DNA of 64,000 nucleotides from Chryseobacterium camelliae (GTDB taxonomy: Bacteria; Bacteroidota; Bacteroidia; Flavobacteriales; Weeksellaceae). Each line of letters opens with the position of its first letter. Position 1 is the stretch's first letter. A program made the translations under genes and the position numbers. Below the pieces are notes generated by a model. That model was not told the DNA's origin and did not search any database. It saw only the letters and a list, made by a program, of their open reading frames with translations. This document shows positions 35,365 through 44,135 of the stretch, piece after piece. The stretch covers positions 2,666,001-2,730,000 of the forward strand of contig NZ_CP022986.1 of NCBI RefSeq assembly GCF_002770595.1, in the 5' to 3' direction.

Positions 35365-35372
35365 TAAAAGTA
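35365..35372 (-). promoter_or_regulatory. Variant -7 element (TACTTTTA) before mutS
   Basis: The minus strand reads TACTTTTA, one base off TAnnTTTG, 26 bases before the mutS ATG. The same TAnnTTTA form occurs before fbaA (39914) and clpC (62543), which gives it some weight. Confidence 0.35.
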
Positions 35373-35469
35373 TGAAATAAAAATAAAAGCAGTAAGGGCT
35401 TTGCACAAACTAGTTCATCCTACGTGATGAACAGGCATCTGGCAGTATACGCATTGTATCCGAAGGAAT

Positions 35470-36339
35470 TTATACAGAATGTTTCTTCAGCGCCTCGGCG
35501 CTCTTCTGATGTGCCCACTGCTGTTTATAATTTACCCACCGGGCTTTGAAAATCCGGCGCATCAGCTTATCCGTATACCTCATGATGAAAACGTGGTAGA
35601 GCATATTCAGGAAAACACCCGGCTGACTCGGGAGTGCCCTGAGCGACATCGAAAAACCGGGTTCCAGATACCTGTTGAAGTGCCAGAATCCTCCGGGAAT
35701 GAATAAGGCATCTCCGTGTTCCATGAAAATTTCAAAGCCCTTCGCATGTTTCAGGGCGGGAAATTTCTGATAATCGGGATTTTCGTAATCAATATCGTAG
35801 ACTGTATGTACGGACAGTGGTACCTTATATAAAAATGCAGACTGTTTCTGGTCAAACAGAAGGATCCTTTTCTTTCCCTGAAAATGAATATGGATAAAAT
35901 CCCCAAGGTCCACATCGTAATGCATGAGCACCCGGGCTTCGCTTCCTCCGAAAAACAAAGTCGGCAGGCGCTTGAAAAATCTCATTCCGAGATCAGGATA
36001 GGTGAAGTTTTTGAGCAGTTCCGGCAGACGGTCGGTAATGATATAAAAGAAAATACGCAGGTCCGATGGTTTGCTTGTGATCCTATCGATATAATCACGC
36101 ATTTTCATGTGCGTAACCGGTGCATCAGAACTTTTGGAAGCATCTGCGGGCTTGTTATCATATAAAGGTACTTCCTGATCTCCCGCTTTTTCCCGGATAA
36201 AATCAAAGTTCCACTGATCGAACGCCTCCCATCGGCTGGCAAAATTCCTGATCAGGAGCGGCCTGTGCTTTTTAAAATAATTTTTCTGAAAATCTTCTTT
36301 ACTGATATCCGTTACAGTATCTACGTTTTCAAGGATCAT
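35470..36339 (-). CDS. Cupin-8/JmjC-like 2-oxoglutarate oxygenase
   Basis: A 289-residue double-stranded beta-helix protein of the Cupin_8 (JmjC-like) type. The iron ligands are probably His and Asp in VLMHYDVDLGDF and the distal His in IPGGFWHFNRYLEPGF. The segment HIHFQGKKRILLFDQKQ has the residue expected to hold 2-oxoglutarate. Relatives hydroxylate proteins or RNA. Here the target is unknown. The gene is monocistronic with 131 bases to mutS. Confidence 0.85.
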   Translation of the reverse strand: MILENVDTVTDISKEDFQKNYFKKHRPLLIRNFASRWEAFDQWNFDFIREKAGDQEVPLYDNKPADASKSSDAPVTHMKMRDYIDRITSKPSDLRIFFYIITDRLPELLKNFTYPDLGMRFFKRLPTLFFGGSEARVLMHYDVDLGDFIHIHFQGKKRILLFDQKQSAFLYKVPLSVHTVYDIDYENPDYQKFPALKHAKGFEIFMEHGDALFIPGGFWHFNRYLEPGFSMSLRALPSQPGVFLNMLYHVFIMRYTDKLMRRIFKARWVNYKQQWAHQKSAEALKKHSV

Positions 36340-36704
36340 TTGGTGTTATTTTTTAATGCGAATAAAAATACAGTTTTTTTGAATTTCAGAAAAATTTTCA
36401 TCACGAAATCACTTATCATCTTTCACTGTACTGTATGAACCTCAATGAAAAATACACCACAAAGCCATGATGGTTCCACCAAAAAACAGTAGTGCACAGC
36501 CCTATGGACTTTTAAACTTTTTTTTCCTGCTCCATGAATGTGCATCATGTCCGCTGGGCTATTTTCTCCCTTTCTGAAATGGCCCTTCCTCTAATATCCC
36601 ATCTTTTTTCTGGAGAGAAAAAGAAGAATCTACAGAATGTCTTACGGTTTGCCATAAAGAAGATATATGATGAAAACATTTATATTTGTACACCAATTAC
36701 CATT
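36340..36704. other. 365-base intergenic region before the bestrophin gene
   Basis: No convincing gene. An open frame from 36534 runs in phase into the bestrophin gene but its translation has no family features and contains the gene's own promoter. Otherwise nothing is seen except short A and T runs. Confidence 0.6.
36681..36688 (+). promoter_or_regulatory. -7 element (TATATTTG) for the bestrophin gene
   Basis: Matches TAnnTTTG, 16 bases before the ATG at 36705, and so supports the shorter protein; no paired TTG is seen. Confidence 0.6.
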
Positions 36705-37583
36705 ATGAGGGCTTATAATACCAAGAATTTCCTGAAAATCCTGTTCAGCTTACATAAAAGCGACACCCTGAAAATCCTGTTTCCTACGATGATCCTGGTA
36801 GGACTGTATTCTTACGGAATTGCCTATCTGGAACTGGAATACCTTCATCTTAACTCAAAATCCAAAGTGAGCAATGTGGGCCTTATCCATTCCTTATTAG
36901 GGTTTGTGCTTTCGCTGTTGCTCGTATTCAGGACCAATACGGCGTATGACCGCTGGTGGGAAGGCCGTAAGTTATGGGGAAAACTGGTCAATGATTCCAG
37001 AAATTTCGCTATTAAAATAACCATTCTTCTTGAAGGACACCCTAAAGATATCCAACAGATTGCACGGTACCTGAAGTTTTTCCCTCACTTTCTGGCCAAA
37101 CACCTGTCGAAGGAATCTACCAGGCTCGCCCTTGATGAAGATTATTCCGAAATCGAAAAATCTTTAAAGCAGCATGGCCCCAGCGAAATCATTATGCTCC
37201 TTTCTCACAAACTGAATCAGCTGAAAAAAGAAGGTAAGATCTCGGATGTGGAGATGATCTACCTGGACACCCAGCTTTCCGGCTTCCTGGATGTCTGCGG
37301 GGCCTGCGAACGGATTAAAAACACTCCAATCCCCTATTCCTATTCATCATTTGTGAAAAAATTCATCATCCTTTACGTGATGGCCCTGCCGGTAGCGTAC
37401 GTCATCAATATAGGGCTTTTTATGATTCCGCTGACGGTTTTCGTATATTACGTCCTGATGAGCCTTGAACTGATTGCAGAAGAAATTGAGGATCCTTTTA
37501 ACAATGATGAAAATGACATCCCGATGGAAACCATCGCACAGAATATTGAAAAAAACGTCCATCAGATTATGGATACAAAATAA
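36705..37583 (+). CDS. Bestrophin family anion channel (YneE-like)
   Basis: A 292-residue membrane protein starting MRAYNTKNFLKIL. Bestrophin marks are LLVFRTNTAYDRWWEGRKLWGKL after the first hydrophobic pair, the long cytoplasmic helical middle (about 120-215) and the second membrane pair ILYVMALPVAYVINIG. The C-terminal IAEEIEDPFNNDENDIPME is the conserved acidic (Ca-clasp-like) region. Bacterial bestrophins form pentameric channels. The longer open frame from 36534 is rejected because the extra 57 residues are not family-like and include the promoter. Confidence 0.88.
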   Translation: MRAYNTKNFLKILFSLHKSDTLKILFPTMILVGLYSYGIAYLELEYLHLNSKSKVSNVGLIHSLLGFVLSLLLVFRTNTAYDRWWEGRKLWGKLVNDSRNFAIKITILLEGHPKDIQQIARYLKFFPHFLAKHLSKESTRLALDEDYSEIEKSLKQHGPSEIIMLLSHKLNQLKKEGKISDVEMIYLDTQLSGFLDVCGACERIKNTPIPYSYSSFVKKFIILYVMALPVAYVINIGLFMIPLTVFVYYVLMSLELIAEEIEDPFNNDENDIPMETIAQNIEKNVHQIMDTK

Positions 37584-37656
37584 TCCGCTGTAAAATCCGA
37601 TTGATTAATAGGATCGTACATATTATAAACCACACATAAATCAAAAGAAAAGTATT

Positions 37657-38187
37657 TTGGTACAGAAATTAAAGCTGGAGGAACTGAACAGGATCGATGT
37701 AGAGACCTTCAAAAAGACGGATAAGATTCCGTTGACCGTTGTTTTAGACAATATCAGGAGCATGCACAATGTAGGAGCCACATTCAGGACGGCTGATGCT
37801 TTCCTTATTGAAAAGATTATTCTCTGCGGCATTACCCCGCAGCCGCCGCACCGGGAGATCCATAAGGCCGCGCTGGGTGCTACGGAAAGTGTAGACTGGA
37901 TATATGAAAAGGATATTGTAACCGCAGTTAATGATCTGAAAAACTCAGGCTATAGCGTGATCGGTGTGGAACAGACCACCAGCAGCAGGATGATTTCTGA
38001 TTTTGAGATCGATAAAAGCCGAAAATATGCGGTGGTGTTAGGAAACGAAGTAGACGGCATCAGTGATGAAGCCCTTCAGCACATGGATGTGTTTATTGAG
38101 ATTCCGCAGCTGGGAACAAAGCATTCACTCAATGTAAGTGTGTGCGGAGGAATTGTGATGTGGGAATTTGCCAAAGCCCTGAAATAA
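37657..38187 (+). CDS. SpoU/TrmH family RNA 2'-O-methyltransferase
   Basis: A 176-residue SPOUT methyltransferase that transfers methyl from SAM to ribose 2'-OH in tRNA or rRNA. Motif 1 is VLDNIRSMHNVGATFRTADAF, motif 2 VLGNEVDGIS and motif 3 IPQLGTKHSLNVSVCGGI, which together form the knotted SAM site. The start is TTG at 37657: the nearest ATG in frame is inside motif 1, so a non-ATG start must be used. No N-terminal substrate-binding domain is present. Confidence 0.9.
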   Translation: MVQKLKLEELNRIDVETFKKTDKIPLTVVLDNIRSMHNVGATFRTADAFLIEKIILCGITPQPPHREIHKAALGATESVDWIYEKDIVTAVNDLKNSGYSVIGVEQTTSSRMISDFEIDKSRKYAVVLGNEVDGISDEALQHMDVFIEIPQLGTKHSLNVSVCGGIVMWEFAKALK

Positions 38188-38189
38188 AA

Positions 38190-38223
38190 AAACTGCATAT
38201 GTCTTTGTGAGACAGTGCAGTTT
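38190..38223 (+). terminator. Hairpin after the methyltransferase gene
   Basis: Outer stem 38190-38197 with 38216-38223 (8 bp) and an inner tgtct/agaca pairing. It begins three bases after the stop codon. There is no long T-run, so efficiency is uncertain. Confidence 0.65.
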
Positions 38224-38296
38224 GAAATAAATCTAATAAAAAGTAAAAATGAAAGGCTACAAAGGTAATTCTTTTTACATCACAAACCAATTTTAA

Positions 38297-38334
38297 CCGT
38301 ACTTTTTTTTCTTTCCTAGGAAAAAAAAGTACGG
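38297..38334. repeat. 14-bp perfect hairpin upstream of the CBS gene
   Basis: Arms 38297-38310 and 38321-38334 are perfectly complementary (ccgtac plus eight T pairs with eight A plus gtacgg); the loop contains the palindrome cctagg. It could be a two-way terminator or an RNA leader element; it lies 42 bases before the ATG at 38377. Confidence 0.65.
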
Positions 38335-38376
38335 TATCCGGAAATAATTTTATTTTATTTTTTATAAATTAGCATC

Positions 38377-39027
38377 ATGTTTATCAAGGATTATATCTCA
38401 AAAGATTTCCCGTGTTTCAACTTCACTGATTCCATAGAATCAGCAAGAAATACATTAGAGGACTTCGGATATTCCCATATTTTCATTAAAAAATCCAATC
38501 TTTTTTACGGAGCTATTGCCAAGGACTTCCTGTATGAGGAAGACGGCCTCCTGAAAGGACTGGAGCATCAGATCGAACGGTTCGCGATCCTTGAGGATCA
38601 TAATATTATGGACAGCATCCGGCTGTTCCATACGTTCAGTGCGAATGTGATCCCGGTGATCAATAAGAATGAAAAATACCTGGGCTATATCTGCTGTGAC
38701 GATATTTTCCAGGACCTGTCCAAGTATCCGCTGTTTTCTGAATCGGGAGCCATTCTCACGGTAGAAACCCCGGCCAGAAAGTATTCCATGACGGAGATTG
38801 CCAATATTGTGGAAAGCAATAATTCCAAGTTTTACGGTGGATTTATCAGCTTTATGTCTGACGAGGTCATTCATGTCACCATTAAGATCAGCAACGAAAA
38901 CCTGTCATCGGTGGATGCTACTTTTGACCGGTATGATTACAGGATCGTAGAAAAGTATTATTCCGACGATAAATCGGATCTTTTTAAGGACCGGTTCGGA
39001 TTTTTCCAAAAATTTATAGAAATATAG
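38377..39027 (+). CDS. CBS-domain protein
   Basis: A 216-residue soluble protein. Residues 1-125 form a CBS pair: DFPCFNFTDSIESARNTLED with YSHIFIKKSNLFYGAI, then HNIMDSIRLFHTFSANVIPV with YLGYICCDDIFQ. The remaining 85 residues look like an ACT-type alpha/beta domain (ITVKI-like strand HVTIKISNENL). CBS pairs sense adenine nucleotides in many proteins. It ends one base before nadK, so control of, or co-regulation with, NAD kinase is plausible but unproved. Confidence 0.85.
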   Translation: MFIKDYISKDFPCFNFTDSIESARNTLEDFGYSHIFIKKSNLFYGAIAKDFLYEEDGLLKGLEHQIERFAILEDHNIMDSIRLFHTFSANVIPVINKNEKYLGYICCDDIFQDLSKYPLFSESGAILTVETPARKYSMTEIANIVESNNSKFYGGFISFMSDEVIHVTIKISNENLSSVDATFDRYDYRIVEKYYSDDKSDLFKDRFGFFQKFIEI

Positions 39028-39028
39028 C

Positions 39029-39895
39029 ATGAAGGCAGCCATATACTCTCAGAAAAAAGATCTCGATACCTTTTTATATCTGAGCAAGTTTATTTCAGAA
39101 CTTGAAAACAGAGGAGTAAAATCAGTTTTATATGATGAAATGGCTGAAGCACTTCAGTTCTCGAAAATCTTTGAGACCTTTACAGGCAAACAGGACCTGA
39201 TTGATAAGGAAGTGGACCTTTTCTTTACCTTCGGGGGCGACGGGACTATTGTCAACTCCCTTATTTTCGTGGAAGACCTGGAGATTCCGATTGTCGGGGT
39301 TAATACCGGCCGGCTCGGTTTCCTGGCAAGCTTTACCAAAGAAGAGGCGTTCAATGAACTGGACTCCATCCTGAAAGGCAATGTAAAGACCAGCAGAAGA
39401 GCGGTTATCGAAGTTATTTCGGAAGGCCTTGAAGGGATTTTCCCGTATGCACTGAATGATGTTACTATTTCCAGGAAGGAAACCACTTCCATGATCACTG
39501 TGGATTCTTACATCAACAATGAATTCCTCAATGTGTTCTGGGGCGACGGCGTAATCATTTCAACACCTACAGGTTCTACCGCATACTCCCTGAGCTGTGG
39601 CGGACCGATTATCTCGCCCAATAACGAAAATTTCGTTATCACCCCTATTGCACCCCATAACTTGAATGTAAGGCCGCTGATCGTTAATGATAAGGTGGAA
39701 ATCAAATTCAGGGTGGAAAGCCGGGTACCGCAATACTCCCTTTCACTGGATTCCAGGCTGATCCATATAGAAACGGATAAGGAAATCATCATCAAAAAAG
39801 CGGCCTTCCAGATCCTCCTGGTACAGCCCAACAACCTGAGCTTTTATGAAACCATCCGGCAGAAGCTGCTGTGGGGCAGAGATAAAAGAAATTAG
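39029..39895 (+). CDS. nadK: NAD kinase
   Basis: A 288-residue NAD kinase, which makes NADP from NAD and ATP. The ATP-binding GGDG motif is in FTFGGDGTIVNSL (about residues 66-78), followed by VGVNTGRLGFLASF, and the NAD site STPTGSTAYSLSCGGPI with PIAPHNLNVRPLIV. Length is typical. It begins one base after the CBS gene stop, so the two are almost certainly co-transcribed. A possible -7 variant for the next gene, fbaA, lies after its stop. Confidence 0.95.
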   Translation: MKAAIYSQKKDLDTFLYLSKFISELENRGVKSVLYDEMAEALQFSKIFETFTGKQDLIDKEVDLFFTFGGDGTIVNSLIFVEDLEIPIVGVNTGRLGFLASFTKEEAFNELDSILKGNVKTSRRAVIEVISEGLEGIFPYALNDVTISRKETTSMITVDSYINNEFLNVFWGDGVIISTPTGSTAYSLSCGGPIISPNNENFVITPIAPHNLNVRPLIVNDKVEIKFRVESRVPQYSLSLDSRLIHIETDKEIIIKKAAFQILLVQPNNLSFYETIRQKLLWGRDKRN

Positions 39896-39913
39896 TAATT
39901 CATCAAAATTTAG

Positions 39914-39921
39914 TACCTTTA
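39914..39921 (+). promoter_or_regulatory. Variant -7 element (TACCTTTA) before fbaA
   Basis: TACCTTTA, one base off TAnnTTTG, 45 bases before the fbaA ATG. The same octamer precedes clpC at 62543-62550. Confidence 0.35.
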
Positions 39922-39966
39922 CAAGGTTTATTTATAATATACAATACATTCATTAAAAATTAAGAT

Positions 39967-41037
39967 ATGAGCAGAATTTTCCCGGCAGGAGTTGCCACAG
40001 GACAGTTAGTTACCGATATTTTCCAGCACGCCAAAGAAAACAGATTTGCTTTGCCTGCGGTGAACGTTATCGGATCCAGCAACGTGAACGCGGTTATGGA
40101 AACAGCTGCCAGACTGAACTCTCCTGTTATCATCCAGTTTTCGAATGGAGGAGCTGCTTTTAATGCAGGAAAAGGATTAAGCAATGAAGGGCAGAAAGCA
40201 GCCATCCTGGGTGCGATTGCCGGAGCAAAGCATATACACACGTTAGCGGAAGCTTACGGAGCAACTGTTATTTTACATACGGACCACTGTGCGAAGAAAT
40301 TGCTTCCATGGATCGACGGGCTGATGGATGCGAGTGAAGAATTTTTCAAACAAACCGGAAAATCGCTCTATTCATCGCATATGCTTGACCTTTCAGAAGA
40401 GTCTTTAGAGGAAAACCTTGAGACTTCATCCAGATATTTTGAAAGAATGGCAAAGATGCAGATGACCCTGGAAGTGGAAATCGGTGTTACCGGAGGAGAA
40501 GAGGACGGTGTAGACAATTCTGACGTAGACAACTCCAAGCTGTATACTCAGCCGGAAGATGTAGCCTACACCTATGAAAAGCTGAAAGCCATTTCCGATA
40601 ATTTCACGATTGCAGCAGCTTTCGGAAACGTACATGGGGTATATAAGCCGGGTAACGTGGTACTGACTCCGAAAATCCTTGACAATTCCCAGAAATATGT
40701 TCAGGAAAAGTTCGGAACTGCCGACAAGCCGGTGAATTTCGTATTCCACGGAGGATCAGGTTCCACTATTGAGGAGATCAGGGAAGCCATCGACTACGGA
40801 GTAATTAAAATGAATATCGATACTGACCTTCAGTTTGCGTATACAGAGGGCATCAGAGATTATATGGTGGACCATATCGATTACCTGAGAGCGCAGATCG
40901 GAAACCCTGAAGGAGAAGAAAAACCTAACAAGAAGTTCTACGACCCTAGGGTATGGGTAAGAAAAGGAGAAGAAACATTCTCTGCAAGACTGGTTAGGGC
41001 ATTTGAAGATTTAAATAACGTCAACACTTTAAAATAA
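39967..41037 (+). CDS. fbaA: Class II fructose-bisphosphate aldolase
   Basis: A 356-residue zinc-dependent aldolase that reversibly splits fructose 1,6-bisphosphate in glycolysis and gluconeogenesis. Zinc and substrate motifs are [11 protein letters not shown] (His, Asp, His), the [13 protein letters not shown] loop, [13 protein letters not shown] with a zinc His, and VFHGGSGS with the third. The length puts it in the E. coli-type class IIA group. It is followed by a long symmetrical hairpin before accD. Confidence 0.96.
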   Translation: MSRIFPAGVATGQLVTDIFQHAKENRFALPAVNVIGSSNVNAVMETAARLNSPVIIQFSNGGAAFNAGKGLSNEGQKAAILGAIAGAKHIHTLAEAYGATVILHTDHCAKKLLPWIDGLMDASEEFFKQTGKSLYSSHMLDLSEESLEENLETSSRYFERMAKMQMTLEVEIGVTGGEEDGVDNSDVDNSKLYTQPEDVAYTYEKLKAISDNFTIAAAFGNVHGVYKPGNVVLTPKILDNSQKYVQEKFGTADKPVNFVFHGGSGSTIEEIREAIDYGVIKMNIDTDLQFAYTEGIRDYMVDHIDYLRAQIGNPEGEEKPNKKFYDPRVWVRKGEETFSARLVRAFEDLNNVNTLK

Positions 41038-41044
41038 GAAACGG

Positions 41045-41093
41045 TATACTGTATTCATGCAAAGGGAATCATATCCTGCATGAATACAGTATA
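41045..41093. terminator. 17-bp perfect hairpin between fbaA and accD
   Basis: Arms 41045-41061 and 41077-41093 pair perfectly around a 15-base loop that itself contains ggg/tcc. It begins seven bases after the fbaA stop and ends 24 bases before the accD ATG. No T-run follows; it may act as a terminator or as an mRNA-stabilising structure between two central-metabolism genes. Confidence 0.7.
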
Positions 41094-41117
41094 TCATTAT
41101 ACATTAATACAAGCACA

Positions 41118-41972
41118 ATGGCATTCGACTGGTTTAAAAGAAAAGCACAGAATATTACTACTTCTACAGATGAAAAGAAGGATGTTCCCAAAGGCCTCTG
41201 GCATCAGACACCATCCGGAAAGGTCGTGGAGCATGACGAGCTGAGAAGAAACAATTACGTTTCCCCGGAAGACGGATTCCATGTAAGGATCGGTAGTGCG
41301 GAATTTTTCGATATTCTTTTTGATGAAGGAAAATTTACTGAACTCGATGCAAATGTTGAGAGTATTGATATCCTGAACTTTAAAGATACCAAGCCTTACG
41401 CAGACCGGCTGAAAGAGGTAAAAGCCAAAACAAAGCTTACCGATTCCATCAGAAATGCCGTAGGAACCGTAAAAGGGACTGAAATGGTGGTTTCGTGTAT
41501 GGATTTTGCCTTCATCGGAGGATCTTTAGGATCTGTAATGGGTGAAAAAATCAGGAGAGCGGTTGATTACTGTATTGAAAAGAAACTTCCGTACATGATC
41601 ATCTGCCAGTCCGGAGGAGCCAGGATGCAGGAAGCAACGTATTCCCTGATGCAGCTGGCTAAAGTGCAGGCTAAGCTTGCGCAGCTTTCGGAGGCAGGGC
41701 TTTTATACATCGCTTACCTTTGTGACCCTACTTTCGGGGGAATTACCGCATCATTCGCCATGACAGCTGATATTATCATGGCTGAACCGGGTGCACTGAT
41801 CGGGTTTGCCGGACCACGGGTCATCCGTGAGACCATCGGAAGAGACCTTCCGGAAGGCTTCCAGACTTCGGAATTCCTTCAGGAAAAAGGTTTTGTTGAT
41901 TTCATCGTCAAGAGAACAGAAATTAAAGATGTCGTGGCCAAAACAGTTAACCTGTTAACGGTACATGCGTAA
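41118..41972 (+). CDS. accD: Acetyl-CoA carboxylase carboxyltransferase subunit beta
   Basis: A 284-residue AccD, which with AccA moves carboxyl from biotin to acetyl-CoA to form malonyl-CoA. The crotonase-fold core is clear: [43 protein letters not shown] and [13 protein letters not shown]. The N-terminal zinc ribbon found in E. coli AccD is altered: its four Cys positions correspond to Thr31, Gly34, Ser49 and Asp52 here, although the surrounding fold residues ([20 protein letters not shown]) are kept. A terminator follows the stop. Confidence 0.95.
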   Translation: MAFDWFKRKAQNITTSTDEKKDVPKGLWHQTPSGKVVEHDELRRNNYVSPEDGFHVRIGSAEFFDILFDEGKFTELDANVESIDILNFKDTKPYADRLKEVKAKTKLTDSIRNAVGTVKGTEMVVSCMDFAFIGGSLGSVMGEKIRRAVDYCIEKKLPYMIICQSGGARMQEATYSLMQLAKVQAKLAQLSEAGLLYIAYLCDPTFGGITASFAMTADIIMAEPGALIGFAGPRVIRETIGRDLPEGFQTSEFLQEKGFVDFIVKRTEIKDVVAKTVNLLTVHA

Positions 41973-41992
41973 CCATTAATTAAGATATTTTC

Positions 41993-42025
41993 GAATCTCT
42001 CTCATACCGGGAGAGATTCTTTATT
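41993..42025 (+). terminator. Terminator of accD
   Basis: A 9-bp perfect stem (41993-42001 with 42011-42019) followed by a T-rich stretch, 20 bases after the accD stop. It ends one base before the first ATG of the next gene. Confidence 0.8.
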
Positions 42026-42026
42026 T

Positions 42027-42539
42027 ATGAGGACATTCAAGATATTTTTCAATACCATCCGAAGCATGAGCCTGAAAAAGATTTTCCGTCTTTTGTCTCT
42101 TGTGCTGCCCCATCCTTTATTCTCCGTACTCAGCTTTTATGCGACCATTAAAGCTTACGGGATTGCCCAGAAAAAGTTTCCGAAAACCGCCTCCAATAAC
42201 GGCATCGGAAATTCATTCAGGCATGCGTTATGGTGCTGCCTGATCATGATGTACTGCTGTAAAATATCTTCTCCGGAAAAAGCCCTGAAATTCTGCAAAA
42301 GAATTACCGATCTGCATGAAGAGCTCTTCCCGAACAAGCCTCTGGAGACCAAAATGGACCTTCACAACAATAAAATCGGGATGGATTACTTTATGGAGCT
42401 GCTCCCTGGAACCCACCGCCAGTTTTTTGAAAAAAGCTTTTTCATAAACGGCCTGGAAAAGAAAATGAAGGACGCCAAAGTCCTGAAAAACCTGGATGAC
42501 GAATTTGATGGCTTCCTGGTGTATCTGGATGAGCGATAG
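42027..42539 (+). CDS. DUF6973-like hypothetical protein
   Basis: A 170-residue protein with a basic N-terminus and two weakly hydrophobic helices (about 18-42). The conserved-looking core is NGIGNSFRHALWCCLIM, followed by ITDLHEELFPN and KMDLHNNKIGMDYF. This FRHALW plus MDLHNN layout is that of DUF6973, whose His/Asp residues suggest metal binding; the function is unknown. Its first ATG lies one base after the accD terminator, so the ATG at 42066 (MSLKKIF) may be the true start. Confidence 0.7.
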   Translation: MRTFKIFFNTIRSMSLKKIFRLLSLVLPHPLFSVLSFYATIKAYGIAQKKFPKTASNNGIGNSFRHALWCCLIMMYCCKISSPEKALKFCKRITDLHEELFPNKPLETKMDLHNNKIGMDYFMELLPGTHRQFFEKSFFINGLEKKMKDAKVLKNLDDEFDGFLVYLDER

Positions 42540-42726
42540 GCGGGAAACGGTGAATCGTGAATTTGCACCGGCAGTCAATGTTTCTCCGCAAGTGAATTTT
42601 TATAGCAACCAGAAATTGACCATTGACCCGAAGGATTTGACCATTACATTATTCTTGTCAAAACCATCTGCATACTTTGTAATCTGGAGTTTTTTTGATA
42701 AGTTTAACCCAACATAATTCAATCCG

Positions 42727-44130
42727 ATGGTTCTCAGCAGAATTTGGTCCGCATTTATCATAGTGGCCATTGCTATCGCAAGTATAAAGTACATTTCATC
42801 AGACCACTATAAAACCATTTTCAATGATATGGTGGTAGGGAAAGGCGGCGATACGGTACAGATTGCCACACAGAAAATGACTGCCCTGTCCCCTGTCGTT
42901 CGCGACAGCCTGATGAAAAAACCTGATTTTGCAGACAGCAGGATTCATTATAAGACCGACTCTCTACAACAGGATGTAAAGATATACCGGGTGCAGGAAG
43001 CCGATGGCGTCATCGGGACATCTGAAACGGCAGTAAAAATCTGCCTCGGCCTTATTGGCATCATGGCCCTGTTCATGGGCTTTATGAGCATTGCTGAAAA
43101 AGCAGGGGGAATCAATCTCCTGAGCCGGCTGATTCAGCCTTTCTTCTCGAAACTTTTCCCTGAAATCCCTAAAAACCATCCTGCATTTGGCCATATGCTG
43201 ATGAATTTCAGTGCCAATCTTCTCGGTCTGGACAATGCAGCAACGCCTTTTGGACTGAAAGCCATGGAAAGCCTGCAGACCCTGAATCCGGATAAAGACA
43301 CGGCCACCAATTCACAGATCATGTTCCTGTGCCTTCATGCCGGAGGAATGACCCTGATTCCGGTTTCCATTATCGCGCTCAGATCCTCTGCCGGTTCCAA
43401 GAACCCCACTGATATTTTCCTGTACTGCATGATTGCGACCTTCACGGCAACGCTGGCAGCGATGATCATTGTCTCTTTATACCAGAAAATCAATTTATTA
43501 AAACCCGTGGTTTTAGCCTATGTCGGAGGAATTTCCGCATTGGTCGGACTTCTGGTCTGGTATTTAACAGGGCTCAGCAAAGAAAACCTGGACACGTTCA
43601 GCCAGATTTCAAGCAATGGCCTGATTCTCTTTATTTTCCTGGCGATTGTCATTGGTGCGGTTTATAAAAAGATCAATGTCTTTGAAGCCTTTGTAGACGG
43701 TGCAAAAGAAGGTTTCACCACCAGTGTGAAGATTATTCCTTATCTGGTCGGGATGCTTATCGCTATTTCGCTCCTCAGGACTTCCGGTGTTTTCGATGTG
43801 ATGATTGACGGGATGAAATGGGTAGCCAATGCAGCGAATTTAGATGCCCGATTTGTTGACGGGCTTCCGACAGCACTGATCAAACCATTATCCGGATCCG
43901 GAGCACGGGGCATGATGATGGATACCATGGCGACTTTCGGGCCGGACAGCTTCCAGGGAAAACTGGCAGCCGTTCTCCAGGGAAGCTCAGATACGACGTT
44001 TTACGTGATTGCTGTCTATTTTGGGGCCGTAGCCGTAAAGAATACCCGATATACGGTTGTTGCCATGCTATTGGCCGATCTCGTCGGGATTATCACTTCC
44101 ATCGCACTGGCTTATCTGTTTTTTGCATAA
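42727..44130 (+). CDS. Fused SpmA-SpmB nucleoside-recognition membrane protein
   Basis: A 467-residue membrane protein made of two Gate (nucleoside recognition) domains. Residues 1 to about 220 resemble SpmA, with GLIGIMALFMGFMSIAEKAG and NFSANLLGLDNAATPFGLKA. Residues from about 230 resemble SpmB, with VDGAKEGFTTSVKIIPYLVG, SGSGARGMMMDTM and GSSDTTFYVIAVYFG. In Bacillus these are two separate spore-maturation genes; in Bacteroidota the fused form occurs in non-sporulating cells and the transported substrate is unknown. Confidence 0.88.
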   Translation: MVLSRIWSAFIIVAIAIASIKYISSDHYKTIFNDMVVGKGGDTVQIATQKMTALSPVVRDSLMKKPDFADSRIHYKTDSLQQDVKIYRVQEADGVIGTSETAVKICLGLIGIMALFMGFMSIAEKAGGINLLSRLIQPFFSKLFPEIPKNHPAFGHMLMNFSANLLGLDNAATPFGLKAMESLQTLNPDKDTATNSQIMFLCLHAGGMTLIPVSIIALRSSAGSKNPTDIFLYCMIATFTATLAAMIIVSLYQKINLLKPVVLAYVGGISALVGLLVWYLTGLSKENLDTFSQISSNGLILFIFLAIVIGAVYKKINVFEAFVDGAKEGFTTSVKIIPYLVGMLIAISLLRTSGVFDVMIDGMKWVANAANLDARFVDGLPTALIKPLSGSGARGMMMDTMATFGPDSFQGKLAAVLQGSSDTTFYVIAVYFGAVAVKNTRYTVVAMLLADLVGIITSIALAYLFFA

Positions 44131-44135
44131 ATCCT

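Noticed and set aside
36534..36704. N-terminal extension of the bestrophin frame
   Set aside because: Not family-like and contains the TATATTTG element; ATG 36705 gives a normal bestrophin start.
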